Part shown: piece after piece, positions 1-13,387 of the stretch
Layout: each line of letters begins with the position of its first letter
Position numbering within the stretch: position 1 is the first letter of the stretch
Assembly: GCA_013400975.1 (NCBI GenBank)
Contig: WBMZ01005369.1
Location: forward strand, 112,372-176,371
Length of the DNA: 64,000 nucleotides
Origin: Atrichornis clamosus
Lineage: Eukaryota > Chordata > Aves > Passeriformes > Menuridae
Direction: 5' to 3'
The notes under the pieces: generated by a model
Databases searched by the model: none
What the model was told of the DNA's origin: nothing
Seen by the model: the letters and a program-made list of their open reading frames with translations, nothing else
Translations under genes and position numbers: made by a program

Positions 1-3000
1 CCCTGCATGATTTTGGCAATACTCACATACTCAAGGCATAATCAAAATCTTGACAGTCAGTATTTAAATGAACCAAAGAACACTACCACCTTCCCTTACG
101 TGAAATAACCAAATATACAGGAATTTAAACTTAAAACATAAAAGAAATTTTAAAATAACTAAATAAAAATCAGAAAAGCAGAGGAGAAAAAACCCCAACA
201 CATACAATTCCCAAATCAAAAAAGGACACCTCTCTGAACAGCTTTCCCTTGTTTGCATTTTAGGGCCAAGTTGCCAGGGCAATAGCAATTTCCTACTGAT
301 TTAAGAATTGCTAAGCAACCTCCAGCACCTCACAGCAACAGCATGTGTGTGCAGCTGGGCTATTTTGAGTAGACAGGGGTTTTTTTTATTTTAAACTTTA
401 GAGCAGGCTTCTGTTAAATGATTATGCCAGCTGAGATCATCCAGCCAAGAGGCAATCTTGGGGCAAAGTGGCTTTAACTGAACAAATCACTGAAATAAGT
501 GAGAAGACTGGAAGAGAATGCCATGACATGCCCAAAGGCAACTATATCCCCCAGATTATCACAAATTAAAAGAATAACACAGGAGAAGTGAAGCTTTCAG
601 CAGGTGGAAGCAGAAGCATCACATTAGCTTGAGCAGCTCTAACAATAGGAGTGAGAGATCTTTAGATATCAAAGAAAAGCCACCAACAGGAAGACCTCCA
701 AAATTATATTAAAAAAATTATTTCATGTCAGTCAGCTTAACTAAGGCACACAACTGTTGGCAGAATTATTTCTTCAGTTAATTGAGAGTTAACATGATGA
801 CACTGTCCATAAAGTATATACAATACAGTCAGCAGTGAGGCAAACATCACAAAGACTGTCCTGGAAGGAGTAGTCTTGAGGACTTGCTCTTGAGGAACCA
901 TGTTAAGTTAAGAAACCAAACTATGCAGACCACTAAAGAGAGACCTTCTTAGATTATGGAATTTTATTTTCACGCACACATTCCACATACATTTGTCTTC
1001 TGCAAAACCAACCTGTCATCAGCTTCCTTCACTTTCACAGTAACTGGGAGAGGGGCAAAAGCAGTCCAAAAGTAACCAAATTAATTTTGGATTAGAACCA
1101 GTGATTTGAGGGTGTAAACTGTCCATTTTACCATGATCACAAGCCGCTACCGTTCAAGGCTTGTATTATAAAGGCAATGATTGGAACACATGTGAATGAA
1201 GATGCTGCTAAAACACAGATGAGTACAACTTTATCTGAGCTAAAGAATCTGAATCTGAGTACTGTGCCAGTAACACTACAGTAAGAGAGGATATCTTTGA
1301 ATCTTCACCATCTCTCTCTGCTACTACCTCCAGCAAAGCTATCAGTACAAGAGTCAAAATATGCATGGGCCAGCAAGAAAATGGCAAGAAATGTTATCAG
1401 ACAAAAGGCATGAACAGCTGTATAGAGATATGAGGACTTGAGAGAGAAAAGATGCACATGTGGTGCAAAGCAATCAACTGCATCATTTGTGCTGTAGACA
1501 AACACAGCCTTGCACATGATTTTAACAACCACTCATCAAGAATGGTATTTCTTGAGCCCTAAACACTTCCTTCATAAAACATAAGCATTTGTTTCACTCA
1601 GTCCAGCAGTGACAGAAAGTTTTTAAGAGGTCTTGAAAAATCATCCTTAAACATTGATTTCTCAAAGCCACAAATAGCAGGCTAAGAAATGTAGTTTGCC
1701 ATTCAAGATATTTTTAAAGAAATATTTTTCATGCTTCAGTATGTATTTGGAGGAACTTTGTGGCTTTCAAGCTCATGGAACTTTGGGTACACAGAAGAAC
1801 TGATAATACCAAAGCTAGTTTTGAGATTAGCAATGATATTTATAATAAACAATCCTTGCTGAAAAAAAAGAATGAACTCTCCACCAATTTCTGAAGTTCC
1901 TACTTAAGCTAAAAGCATGAATGAGGATGACATCCAGCTAATTTCAGAGGATGTTGAGCTCTAAACAGGTGAAGTCCTTTACAGACTCCTAATTCTCTCA
2001 TACTTCTCAGTGTGTTGGATGGATGATCTAGTTTGTGAGGCTGAAGATGACAGGGACTGAAGAAATAACAATTTCTGATGAAGTTCAAAGAACAAAAGAG
2101 AGCAAAAAAGATGTGATGTTCAGATGTCATGTGTCAGTAGGTACACTAATATATTGTAGGTCTTGGCCACATTACAGCTCAACATGATAATTAAAAGAGA
2201 AATTCGGCCTACTACTACAAAACTATTGGTTCCTGCTGCTTCCCTTTTGTCTGACCTAACGATTGTGCACCCATGGGGTGACTCAGGTCAGCCAAACCAG
2301 CAGAGGATTCACTCTGCAAAAGATTAGAAACCGTTTTTTCCAGGATCAGTCGGCTGGCTGGCCGTGCCCTGTGGCTGCACAATCACCAGCTCTGATGCAA
2401 AGGAAGAAACAGGAGTGCAGAGCTGAGCAGAGGTTTGACCTGCCTTTGCAACAGCAGCACACTGAAAGATCAATTTAACTGTAATGTCAAAGAGCACACT
2501 TAAACATCTAGCAGTGGTGCCAACTTAAGCAGCCTGCTACACATTCCCACCCTCATACCTTCCTCCTTGTGAAACCAGCATAAATCTTACAGAGACAACA
2601 TGTACTGGACCAGATGAAAAATAATCTAGAGAAAAACACTTCTTTCCAGGAGGATGTGTTCCCCAGAGTGGCTCACCATGGCCACAGAAACAGCTATGCC
2701 AGCAAAACAGAGGGAGCTGAGAAAGGGAGCAAGCTGTTTGAGCCTGCACTGCTGCCAAAGAAATGCATGATGAACTGCAGTGTGTTTAAAACAGGATTGC
2801 CTGCTTTCCACCACCTTCTGACTGACTGACTTCCTTGCAATTGCTGTCTAATGCATTTTTTTAAATTTTCTTCATCTTAGAGGCAAAGCATTCCTCCCCA
2901 CCCCACAGGGGCAAGTAGTGGAATCAATGGATTCAGCAAAGGCATACGGCAATGGATGCCAACAGCCAATGGAAGCAGGGTGGCTGCAGCAAACTAGAAA

Positions 3001-3220
3001 AGGGAATGCTGATGATCTGCAGCCAGATGTGAGCTTTGGCTTGGAAATTCATGGCTGAGAAAGTATGAAGGAGCTTTTGCTGAATATGGATTTAGAAGAA
3101 ACAATACTCTTTCAGACACAGAAGATTTGAAATTTGGGACTAGAACTGGATGACACAGGAGATAATAAAGTGGTGACTTGAGCAAGGTAGGACAGACAGC
3201 TGAGAGAACAAATCTAGACT

Positions 3221-3240
3221 AAAATAAAATAAAATAAAAT
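3221..3240. repeat. (AAAAT)4 microsatellite
   Basis: Four perfect tandem AAAAT units, flanked by A/T-rich sequence. Simple repeat; no function inferred. Confidence 0.9.
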
Positions 3241-5792
3241 TTTTAAGAGAAAAGAAAAATTAAAACAAAGATAGAGTAGTTAAATTTCAGTCAGCTCAGT
3301 TCCTGGCACAAGCACTCATGTCAGCACAAAGCAGCAGGCAAAACTGCAAAACTTTAGAATCTTACGGATTTTATGGCAAGATTTTTCAGCAATGTACTTC
3401 TGTGTGTCTGAGGAAGTAGTTTTACATTTTAATTCAGCCTGATCACACGCTGTGACTGAGATTTTAAGCCCATATTGTATCACCTCACCTCAGTTTGAAA
3501 TTCTCACCTTCTCTCCTTCAAGTAGTGACTCTGCAGCCACAGAGCAAGTCAATTCAGCTTGCTGTTATGATGGAAAGCTACACCTTGAAATATGCTTGTT
3601 TTCCCATTGTGCTAGCAATCTGAACCCTGCAACCATAGATTCCTTAGAACTCATTTTAAAAAAAGCAAACAAATACCAAAAGAGCCAGAAGAGCAGGGCC
3701 CATTGAAAATTGACAGCTTTCAGTTACCTCACGTTAAGTACAGTGTGAAACCAAAGTCTGAAATAGTCTGCAAGAAGTCTTCTGACCCCAGTCACATTCT
3801 TTAGTCATGACAGTATGAAATTTTCTACAGAAATTAAACCAATCTGAATTGGTTTTGTCTCTCCTCCCCATCAACCGACACTGGGTGTGGAATTCAAATT
3901 TCTTCGCATTTATTGGCATCTTCTAATGCAGCTGCCCAGCATGACATTCACGAAGTGGAAGGCCCAGCAACTGAGACTGATTTACTAGACATTCTTTTCC
4001 CTCTTTCCCCTACAACAGCTGAATTTACACCCTTGGATTTCCCCATGACTGAAAATAGGTAAGAATTTTCTTCAGTGATTCATAGAGAAGCACATATCAA
4101 TACTACTGTCTTGTTTCAGCTAACCAGTTTATTGAAAAGAAGTAGCAAGTACACAAGAGGTGCTCCCTAACATATAAATCTAATGGATGTGAGTTAAGAA
4201 CATGGTGGAGGGCTGGGGGAATCAGAATTGCTGCTGTTCTTTGACAATTCAAAGGATACCAAATTCAACCAAATCCAACTGCTTTCTTCGAAACAAGTCT
4301 TAGTAAATGCTTGGCAGCATTGAAAAGTGGACACGTGCTGTTTATAGACTTAACACTATGAAATCCTTGCTGCACAGCTGTCACACTTGACGCTAACACA
4401 AATCCAAAATATTTTATCTCTAAACAATACTATCCCTCATTTTTAGTGACCACAACCAGTTTTCAATTCAGAACCTAAGAACAAAAGGTGCAGACTAAAG
4501 ACAGAAAAAAGAACACAATACATACCTTACTCACAGTTCCCACGGCCAAACCCAGCTCACTTCCATGCCAGCAGCTCTCTCCCCAGTCACTGAAAGGGAA
4601 AACAGGACACAAACACTCAGATTTAAAAACTACCAACCAAACAAAACCAAACACAGCCCATTTTTTTCTTTAAGAGTAAGGAGCAAAGTTCTCTATCTAG
4701 GATTCTTTTTACATAGAATCTTTAATTTATTTGGTACACACTACGGAAGTTGGATTGAAGTATCATCAAGACTGTCACACTGGTATACACACACCCATGC
4801 TACTTGCAGAACAGAACTTTTACTTTAGGGTTGCTGATTTGTCTGTTCTGAAGAATGCATTGTGTGAGATCTACTCAGGCAGAATATTCACCAAATTATA
4901 CATTCAATTTTCCAGTCCCTGTAATGAAATTATTCTTAAACATTGGATAGTAGAAGTCGGAGACTTTTATGCTAGTTTATTACATCAAGTTATCCATCCA
5001 AACAAAAACACAGAAAAGAAAAAAAAGTACATTTCAGAGATCTGCCAAGAAGACTGTGATGAGAATCCCATTTTGAAGGAGGTGGAGAAGAAACTTCCTG
5101 TGCACCTTAAAAACTTCTAAATGTACTGAAGTAACACACCACTTTTCTCTGGCAATACAGTTTTAACAGGTGTGCACAGCACTACCTAACCAGCAAATAA
5201 TTACTTCAGAGGCTCTGGAAGATTGCTGTCTCAAATGGCAATAAAAAGGGTCAGAAGTTGATCTGTAGTTGCCATTACTTTCACTCTTACTTCCTTAGTC
5301 ACTTTTTAAAAAAAAATACACATCATCATAGGAAAGTTTTAACACAAAGTTTCCATTCCATTTCCTCCTCCAAGCTTTTCAGACTTTAGGGCTTCCTAGA
5401 ACCAGAAGCACAGAACTGCAGTTGAGATGCCATGATATTCTGTCAATAAGATAAAAAAGAAACAGGCACCTCCCCAAACACAAACTTCAAACCAGACGGA
5501 CTTTGGACACGAGTATTAACACAGTTCCAGTGAAAAGGAAAAAAATGGAAAAAAAGAGTAGAATGAGCTATCTACTACTTCAACATCAGAAGGAGTACAA
5601 CCAATTAGACTGATTAGTCTCAATGCCTGGATAGCCAGCATATCATAAAAAGTGAGTTTTCTGATCCCCAACAAATAAAAGAAGGAACGCTGTTTAGGAG
5701 CAGCTACAGGTAATGAATTGCACATCTACTTTGTCAACTCTCCTCCACTTAACAATTTGAAGGACAGGGATTTACCATACTGGGAGGGGGGG

Positions 5793-5807
5793 AAAAAAAA
5801 AAAAAAA
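5793..5807. repeat. Homopolymer A run
   Basis: Fifteen consecutive A after a short G run. No retrocopy homology was recognised next to it, so it is called only as a homopolymer. Confidence 0.8.
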
Positions 5808-6507
5808 GTAAGGACACTACTACTTCAGACTACTTCAGAGACTTCCCTTACAGAGAATATTTTTCTCTGAATAAAATGCGTCAGCACACATTAATCATGG
5901 CTTTATCACAGAATCAAGAAGTCATTCTGCCACCTCTTACAGTATTTGTCATCAAGTCAATATTTAGAATTACTTACAACTACTTAATTAATTTAATGTG
6001 AGAACCCATAACAAGTAATTACTTCTCTTTAATAAAGCAGTCAAACTGATACAACTGTAATTAAAACATGATAATGATGAAAGGCTACAAAACCAAGTAT
6101 ATATACTTACAAGGTACTTTTTACAGAATTGTGGATCCTAGATTTCCTAAGAGGCAAGACAAAAAGTCCTCAAGAAGTCAAGGGAAGTCTTCCACGAAGA
6201 TAGTTTGCTATTCCAACATGATGAAAGAAGTCCCTGACATAATTTGGTACAATAATTTTGCTGCAACATTCTTCTGACAGCACTAAGTACATAAGATCAA
6301 AATTAAGTGGTGAAGATGTTGATTTTTTAAATCACAAATTATATGTGAGTGAAATGTATCCATATATTAAATCTTTACTTCAGTGCAAGTTTTTGGCATA
6401 GGTTGGTTTTGAGTGGGATTTTTATTTTTTAGTTTGCTGTTGCTTTGAGATTTTTTTGGTTTTTTGAGACTCAGGTACACTGAAACTACTTTTCACACAT
6501 GCAAAGA

Positions 6508-6661
6508 GATGCATTTCATTTGAAGATTTCTGCTGGCCAATCCCTAATTTCCAGTAATCTTGGTTCACTGAATACTATCTTCCAATTTAAGATTGCAACA
6601 GCAGTGCTAAAGCTGTACAAGCATCATGCTGCTGCACTTAATTTCCAGCACTTAAGATCCA
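6508..6661 (+). repeat. Unclassified dispersed repeat, copy A (inverted relative to copy B at 13,388-13,541)
   Basis: About 154 bp aligns by eye with the reverse complement of 13,388-13,541 at roughly 85-90% identity. Both copies begin at GATGCATTT and end at CTTAAGATCCA. The similarity stops sharply at both ends, as expected for an interspersed repeat or for fragments of a larger element. Both copies happen to have an open frame across the unit, but there is no recognised protein domain. I could not assign it to a named avian family. Confidence 0.7.
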
Positions 6662-9600
6662 TGTTCTCCAGAATCTCATTTGAGCCAAGACAGGTCCAAC
6701 ACTGAGTCTTTTCTTGATCTGCCTGTCCTGGTACAGGGCATATGCTAATCTGTTACAGAAGTGAAATCCCATAATTAGCCAAAATAATCTTTGTATTTTC
6801 TTCAGTGCATTTTTTCCAGAAAACTTCAAACTGCTGAATATCCCAGATCTGAAGAATATATCAGGCTATCCCTAATCAGATGGTAGAGTGAAGCAGAAGG
6901 GCAGGAACCTCTCCTGACAGCCCAGTTCTACATCCCTTCCAAGGTATTCACAATCAACAACCAGCCAACACAAAACACCAGGCTGGATAAGACATCTCAC
7001 CTGGCACAACATGGTACACACATACGCTCGGTGATTTTTGGCAACTTTTCAAAAACTTAGCACTGTCCTTCAGAAAATAAAGAGCTCGTGTATGTGAACA
7101 TGCAAACACACACTCCAGAAAACAAGACAAATTGTTGCAATAACTTTCTTAGCTTAGCTTATTTACCTCTCCTGACTTTCCAGAACTTCCATTTGCCTTC
7201 TCAGGTGCCTAGAGATCCTTGTTCTCCCACGCAAAGCTCATCGTCCCGGCTATTAATCTTACTTTCTCTACTAAGAACTAAAGTTTTATTCCAGATACTC
7301 ATTATCCTTATTCACTCACTCCATGAAATTTCAATCCATCTTGAAGACAGAACAGAAAACACAGACACACCCTACCTTCAAAAATAACAAGTGAAACTTC
7401 ACAAATATTTAGCAGAAGAGCCTTACAACTGTAATGAAAGACAAGCTCTTTACTGCTCCTTCTATGCTGCAGTGAGTGAGCAAAGATTAATCTGATAACT
7501 GAAACATTTTCTGGCAAAATTCCTCAGTTAAACTGCCTTTGCTCTTCTTCGTCCATAGCACAATCAAAACATTCCTCCAACACTCCTTCTTCCTCTCACT
7601 GTACAGTCAATGCAGGCAAAACTCTACTGTCCTAGATTTTCTGAAGAAAAAACAGTGTCATCTCTAAGAAATGCAGAAGTCTCATCTTGCTGATAAACTC
7701 CTCCATCCAATGGAAATGTTTATATGTCAGTGTTTACATGTTCAAGCCAAATGGCTGCTATTCCAGTGATTACAATGGCTTATTGCCTTCACTGATGACT
7801 GGGAGTTTGAGCATGCCTGAACAACACAGAAACTCACTGACATAAGTCTGATCGTACGTCTGATCAGAACATAGCAGTGCAGAATTCATATCCCACCCTT
7901 CCAACATCCAGACTGCCTCTCGGATGGAGGCTTTGCAAAGATTCAGACTCAAGTGATCTGCTCCTGTAAAGCACAGCTGAGGGAACATATGAGAGCCAAT
8001 TCAGAGAGTTATCTAGGCAGAACATTAACTTGGCCCTACCAGTCACTCAGAGAAAACCTCATCTGGGTTTGGGTCCATTTTACAAAGTGGAACAGAAATT
8101 AAGTTACAGATGTGGACTGTAATCACATTCTGTTGGGAAACTTCATACATTACTACAAAATTCACTAGGGAGGGCAAAAACAGTAATAATTTTTTTTAAA
8201 ACCCCCAACATTCAAGTAGAGTCTTTCAATGTTTTTTTTCCAAAAGTTTTTTCCTTCGGGAGGAAAAGCTTCCCTGTAATCAACAGAAAGTGAATCCTGT
8301 CTCATCTTTGCTCAGAGCTGTACCTTCACACATATAAACAACTGCAGAGCGAATGAGTTCATCATAATGTGGATATGGTTGTGTGTAAAGGATGATCTCA
8401 TTTGAGTAAGCCTAAATAGGGTGTCAACCATACAGCTCAGTCCTGCAGTGAAGACATATCCTCAGTGCTCCACTAAACCACTGAAAGGGTAGAACTCAAG
8501 GAACCACACACCCCCTCCCCAGTGTGTCTATACCTAGTCATAACTGCTATATATTACAGGAAACGTTAATTTGAGGTTGAAACAATCTGTGATGCAGACT
8601 GCTCAGACCAAAATTAATTTCACAAAACTAGACATATCATTTCAGTCTCCTGTTCCCCAAACATGAAGATACTCTGAAGATGATGTGTAGTCAGCACATT
8701 TATTTGCCTCACTAGAAGATAGCAAAGTAGGGAAGTTTCTGCACTGCTTTACGCCAGGGCTCCTGCACTATGGTACATACACATTTCAATATGTACCCAT
8801 GGCAAGCAGAGGTGACAGCAGCAGCAACTCCTCACCATCTCCAGGAGAAAGTTTTTCTTTCAGTGCCAAAGAGGCAGCCCGCAAAGATCAGCTGTTAACA
8901 AATAATGTGCTGGCACGTGCACCAGTAGATACTCTGCTGTGCTCCAAAAAAACCCCTGCTTTTCTGGATCAGCAGGGCCCAAACAAGCTGAAATAGGGAG
9001 CATAAGTTAATTAAGAAGGATAAACAGAAGTAGCCGACATGCTAGTTTTATGGTAAGATAGCAAAAGCACATGGATGGCATGAGGTTAAGGTGCAAAAGA
9101 AATCTCCAATTGAAAGCTTAAGGCCGAACTTTTAAGATTTAAAAAGACTTGTGACTCTGTTAAATTTCACCTACTTACAGAGATATTATGGCTGTGTGCT
9201 GAAATCCAAAATATTCTACAAGAATAATGATGCTGCACACACAGACAAGAAAATGGGGGACGGATGGGGAAAGGAATGCTGCACAAACTAAATTCATTAC
9301 TTCAACTTCTGAAATATAAACCAAACTAACTTAAACATTACCTCGCTCAGTGATAAAGCCTAAAATTTATCTGTGTGGAAAGTAAGTGTCTTAAACAAGA
9401 AATTCAAAAGGATCTATGGAAGTGAGATACTGCTAGCAGCATTGTTTCTTCACATTTGAAAACAGAGTACCAGACTGATGGCAGATTCCTGCATAAGCTG
9501 CATGCACTGTTTGCCCTCCACAAGGACAACCAACACTTAAAAATCTGAAAGCACTGACTGACCGGCATGGCACACCTAAGCCTGGTAATGAAAATTGTCC

Positions 9601-10758
9601 TCACCCCAATGCCATTCATTACCCCTGAAGAAGCCACTTAAGTGTTTGCACTCCATAAAGCATTCAGAGGTTGGAAGGTAAAACATCACATTAACCACGC
9701 ACACAGCATCCCTGAAGAACTGAACAGAGTATTTGACAAAGAAATGAGTTTCTGAATTCATACAAACTCATCCATTTCATTTGACACACACACACAGAAG
9801 AATCACAAGAACAGCTTTAAACTACGGTTCCCTTTACCCTTTAGCTGTAGCTCTTACAAGTCTACTCCTGCACTTCCTTCACTCCAGCTATGCATTCCTG
9901 CAGCCCTCACCCATCTTTTATTTGGAGGTCTGAGGGGGAGAGGAATAGAACACATGCAGATTAAAAAATCAGGTCTCTAACCTGGACTAGCATGCAGCCC
10001 CACAGACATACCGTCACTATTGAGGTGACAGCACAGGGAAGGAGAAAAAAAAAGGCAGATGGGAATATGAGCTGTTTAAGACAGCCCCACCACTAAAAGA
10101 AATGTCTGTGTAACCACATCCTCTGTTTGCAGTCTCAGTTCAGCAATATGTCCAACAGGAAATAATTCGATTTGGCTTTCCCAGAGTAGGTGTTTGACAG
10201 TTTGAAACTGCTGAACAATTGCTTTTTCTGCTTCCTCTCCAGCAGTTTCTCAGGAAAAGACATTGACCCTCAGGACACAACTGATTAAAAAAAACCCCCA
10301 AAACTATAAAGGAAGAGCCTTGTATAACTATAATATGATTTGCTAATTATTACCTCTTTTTACATGGAGGAAGTCAACTGTACTCTTTAAAAGGGATCTT
10401 AATCACAATACTGAGTTATCAGTAAGTACACAGACATTGAGATAGTCCAATTGTATTACCTGCAACACAGGAAGGACAGCTGAGTATAGAGAGAAAAGAC
10501 AGAAAACTGTTGGAGTTGCTATAAATTGTGCTTTTGAGGTAAAAGGCATGTAAGGAGACACCCTGCACATTCCGAACAACTGCAACAATTAATCTTGTGA
10601 TAATGTTTTGACACATCTTAAGAATTTATCTGCTTTCTGCTCCAACATCCAAACCTTTTTTGTTCTGATACTCCTCAATCTAATACAGCTGCTGTTTTCC
10701 CCACCAAATACCACACAGTAATGTAATCATGGCTCAACAGTGAAGGAAATCCAGTAGG

Positions 10759-10799
10759 GATTATTATTATTATTATCATCATCATCATTATCATCATTA
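10759..10799. repeat. ATT/ATC trinucleotide microsatellite
   Basis: An imperfect trinucleotide array that changes from TTA units to TCA units. Confidence 0.85.
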
Positions 10800-12728
10800 A
10801 ATTAAACTCTCTTTTGCTTGGCTGAATGCATTTCACCTGGACATTTAAGGATGAAAGTCTATGAAAAATGCTGCTGCTTTACCATGCCAGTAGAAGTCAG
10901 AGTTTAAAAACAAAAACAGAAGCAAGCAAGCACTCCTCCTGAAACCTAAGAGTTTCCCATTATTTCATATTCAAGAGGAGGAAAAATTAAAGACTGCTTT
11001 TGGAAAAATGCCATATTCTCTTAGCTCTATGTCAAAATGTCTTCTGTACTCCCTTTCTTTGTATTTTATTTCATGAGCTGCTTGTTGCCTGAACATTTGG
11101 GAGCCTTCTCCCACATGATGATAGGAGTGGATGGCCTTAATTAAACAGAAATTAAAGCTGCTTCCACAACTGTTGGAACCAGCAAACACAGCACTGCTTA
11201 CATCTTGTACAGAACAGCATGATGCCCAAGAAGCTAAAACTGGCAATATTTCACTCTTTTCTTGAAATCACATTTGGTATCTAAATTATAAGTGAGGAAA
11301 GACTGGTAAGGGCTCAGCAAGCCAGTATCTGGTAATTAAGAAGGGCAAATTCGCCTACTTGTGGAAAGCTTAAGGCGTTTGCTTTTAGTCCTGAGTCTTT
11401 TGCTCCTTTCAGCAGAAAGCACGAATCTAAAGAACAGAAAAGGAGTTCACAGTCAGCTTCAGATCACACACTTATTTTAAATTCTATTATTAGATTCTAT
11501 TTAATCACAACTATTAGATCACTCATTAAATCACTGCAGCAAACGGGAACAAATGGGTGTCCCTTTCATTTCATATTCAGTAATGACTGAAGTATTTTTG
11601 GAAATACTTATAAAGATATAACGGCATTATACTTCTACCATTTCTACAGTACGGATTTTAATGGTGTCTTTACATACTGAAGTGTTTTGTGCAAGCAGAA
11701 GACATATTCTGAAATCAGTGCTGAAAGTTTATTTGTATATATACCAGAAAAGCAACACACAACGAGAAAACACACTTCCAGTAAGTCAGCTATGCCACAA
11801 CTAACTAGCGCTGATGTCAAATGCAAATTTAAAATAAAGACAGAATGTTGGGATATATACACTCAGTTCAGAAAAGCTACATTATATATTTTCCAAATAT
11901 TCAGAGCTGTGTCTTCAGATCCCACCAAGAAAAAGAAAGCACATATTCGTTTCCAAAACATAGAAAAGAAACATTTTTAATGTCTTCAAAATGTATTTTC
12001 TATGGATGGTAGACTAAGATGCAGTTTCACAGCACAGGCCCTGATATTGTCTGGACAAACGATTCCAGAAAGGAACTGCTATAAGCAGCAGCAAACCTGA
12101 AACCCTTTATTCAGCCCACTCAAGGTTCAAACAAAACCACACAGAACCGTATGAACACGAAGTTTGCATGTTGCAGTGTTAGGCTACACAGATCCAAATC
12201 ATAAAGGTCTCAGAAGGGTTACTTCCACTTAGACACATGGAGAATTGTCCGTTTTCATCCGTGATCGGGAAATATGTGAAATTACAGTCCTCTCTGATAC
12301 AAGATTTTACAGTTAGAGAGCAAGACAGACGGCTGGGACACACGGATGTTACCCCAAATAAGCACCCACCCAGCACCCAGCACGCACAAGTATCTTTCCA
12401 GTAAGAAAAATCAACCCCGCTCAAGAGAGTCCGATGGCAGAAGACGGACGCTGCTGCTGCCCAAACCCTTGAGAGCTCCTGTCAGCACTGCCCGGCCTGG
12501 AACGCCGGAAGGAGACCCTCCAAAAACACGCACCCAAACTGAACGCGAAGACACGAGGTACCCGAGACCCCTCTCAGAGGTGACGGCGGGGAGGGGCTAA
12601 AGGCCCGACCAGGACAGCGGGGACAGCGCGGGGGCTCCGGAGGGGGCGCAGCCGCCCCACACCCGGGGGGAGCGGCCGTGCCCCGACGCAGGGAGGCCCC
12701 TCAGGGCGGGCCCGCGCCCACCCTCCCT

Positions 12729-12760
12729 TCCTCTCTCTCACTCTCTCTCTCTCTCTCTCT
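12729..12760. repeat. (CT)n microsatellite in the CpG island
   Basis: A near-perfect CT array interrupted by CA. It lies just inside the presumed first intron (GA repeat on the transcribed minus strand), about 60 bp downstream of the donor, and could bind GAGA-type or polypyrimidine factors. Confidence 0.9.
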
Positions 12761-12821
12761 GCCGCTGGCGGTCCCCACGGCCGCCTCGCAGGTCCCGGCC
12801 GAGCCGGAGCCCCGCACTCAC

Positions 12822-12905
12822 CTGGTCACGGCTCCATCTCGCCCTAGCCCGCCCGTGCCCGTCCCCGGCGGAGAAGGCGCCGCCCCCGCTCCCGCAGCCC
12901 GGCCG
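12822..12905 (-). other. Probable non-coding first exon with consensus splice donor (MRTFA candidate)
   Basis: On the minus strand the sequence reads CCAG|GTGAGTGC, with the exon ending at 12,822 and the intron starting at 12,821; this is a perfect donor. The 5' end is not visible. It is placed here because CCAAT boxes usually lie 60-100 bp upstream of start sites and the nearest is at 12,963-12,967. The only ATG near the exon end (12,835-12,837) reads Met-Glu-Pro-stop, so this exon cannot begin a long protein and is probably 5' UTR with a minimal upstream ORF. MRTFA is known to have untranslated 5' exons; the gene identity here is inferred from synteny alone. Confidence 0.5.
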
Positions 12906-12962
12906 CGCCACCGCCGGCCGGCGCCTCGCAACCGCGGAAGCGCCCGCCCCGCGCCGCTCCCA

Positions 12963-13131
12963 CCAATCAGAGCAAAGAGACGCGGATGAGCGGCGCGGGA
13001 CGTGACCAATGGGTTGCGACCACCTGGGGAAGCTAACAGGCGCGAGGGCCGGGCACCGTCTGACTGACGTGGCGGACAACCAATCGAAAAGCAGAGATGA
13101 GGTCATAGTGGGCGGGGCGAAGTGGGCGGGC
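12963..13131 (-). promoter_or_regulatory. CCAAT and GC-box cluster
   Basis: CCAAT motifs (plus-strand reading) occur at 12,963-12,967, 13,006-13,010 and 13,080-13,084. A TGACGTGG CRE-like element lies at 13,065-13,072. GC boxes GGGCGGGGC (13,110-13,118) and GGGCGGGC (13,124-13,131) follow. NF-Y binds CCAAT in either orientation and Sp1/KLF factors bind GC boxes. The order places GC boxes furthest upstream and CCAAT nearest the presumed start, as in many TATA-less housekeeping promoters. Confidence 0.6.
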
Positions 13132-13161
13132 TTCATCTTGGGGGGGGTGGACCGTCATCCT

Positions 13162-13187
13162 TAAAGGCGCAGCGCCGCCTTTATGGG
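13162..13187. promoter_or_regulatory. Inverted repeat overlapping a CArG-like element
   Basis: TAAAGGCG (13,162-13,169) and CGCCTTTA (13,176-13,183) form a perfect 8-bp inverted repeat with a 6-bp spacer. The right arm overlaps CCTTTATGGG (13,178-13,187), one base away from the SRF-binding CArG consensus CC(A/T)6GG. It sits about 250-300 bp upstream of the presumed start site. Function is speculative. Confidence 0.35.
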
Positions 13188-13387
13188 CGCCGCGGGGGCG
13201 CGGCGCGGCGAGGTGTGGAAGTCGTTTGGTGAACGAAGGCAGTCAAAACCGTGAGACATCCCGTTCCTGATGGCTATTCTGAGAGTTTTAGATTCAATAA
13301 CAAGTCACCTTCCTTTCTCCCATGTTTCTTCCCATCACCGTCCACCCCTAATCCTTGGGATGGGAATGGGGGGTCCTTGACAGAGGC

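Larger units (their letters stand above)
1..12815 (-). other. Probable first intron of the minus-strand gene starting near 12.9 kb (MRTFA candidate); no exon recognised
   Basis: This AT-rich stretch has only short open frames without recognisable protein families. The longest is a 129-codon plus-strand frame at 4,731-5,120, which matches nothing I know and ends in low-complexity lysine-rich sequence, so I treat it as chance. The region begins just inside a strong minus-strand splice donor at 12,821, so it reads as intron downstream of a non-coding first exon. The assignment to MRTFA rests on gene order only (MRTFA lies next to MCHR1 and SLC25A17 in vertebrates). It contains a few simple repeats and one copy of an unclassified dispersed repeat at 6,508-6,661. 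No MRTFA RPEL or SAP coding exon is present. Confidence 0.45.
12410..13255 (-). promoter_or_regulatory. CpG-island promoter (presumed MRTFA 5' region)
   Basis: GC content and CpG density rise abruptly between about 12.41 and 13.25 kb, peaking at 12.6-13.2 kb, while the flanks are AT-rich and CpG-poor. The island contains three CCAAT motifs, two GC boxes and a minus-strand consensus splice donor, which together indicate a TATA-less promoter firing to the left. Gene order suggests MRTFA, which encodes an actin-regulated SRF coactivator. The island may also give divergent transcripts to the right, but I saw no convincing plus-strand first exon. An unrelated lncRNA promoter is the main alternative. 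Confidence 0.75.

Noticed and set aside
4731..5120. 129-codon plus-strand open frame as a possible small gene or exon
   Set aside because: No recognisable domain, lysine-rich low-complexity centre, and no promoter or splice context. It probably arose by chance in an AT-rich intron.
12738..13136. Minus-strand 132-codon frame in the CpG island as an MRTFA N-terminus
   Set aside because: Arg/Ala/Gly-rich translation typical of GC-rich DNA, running through the CT repeat and across a consensus splice donor; no similarity to the MRTFA N-terminal or RPEL region.
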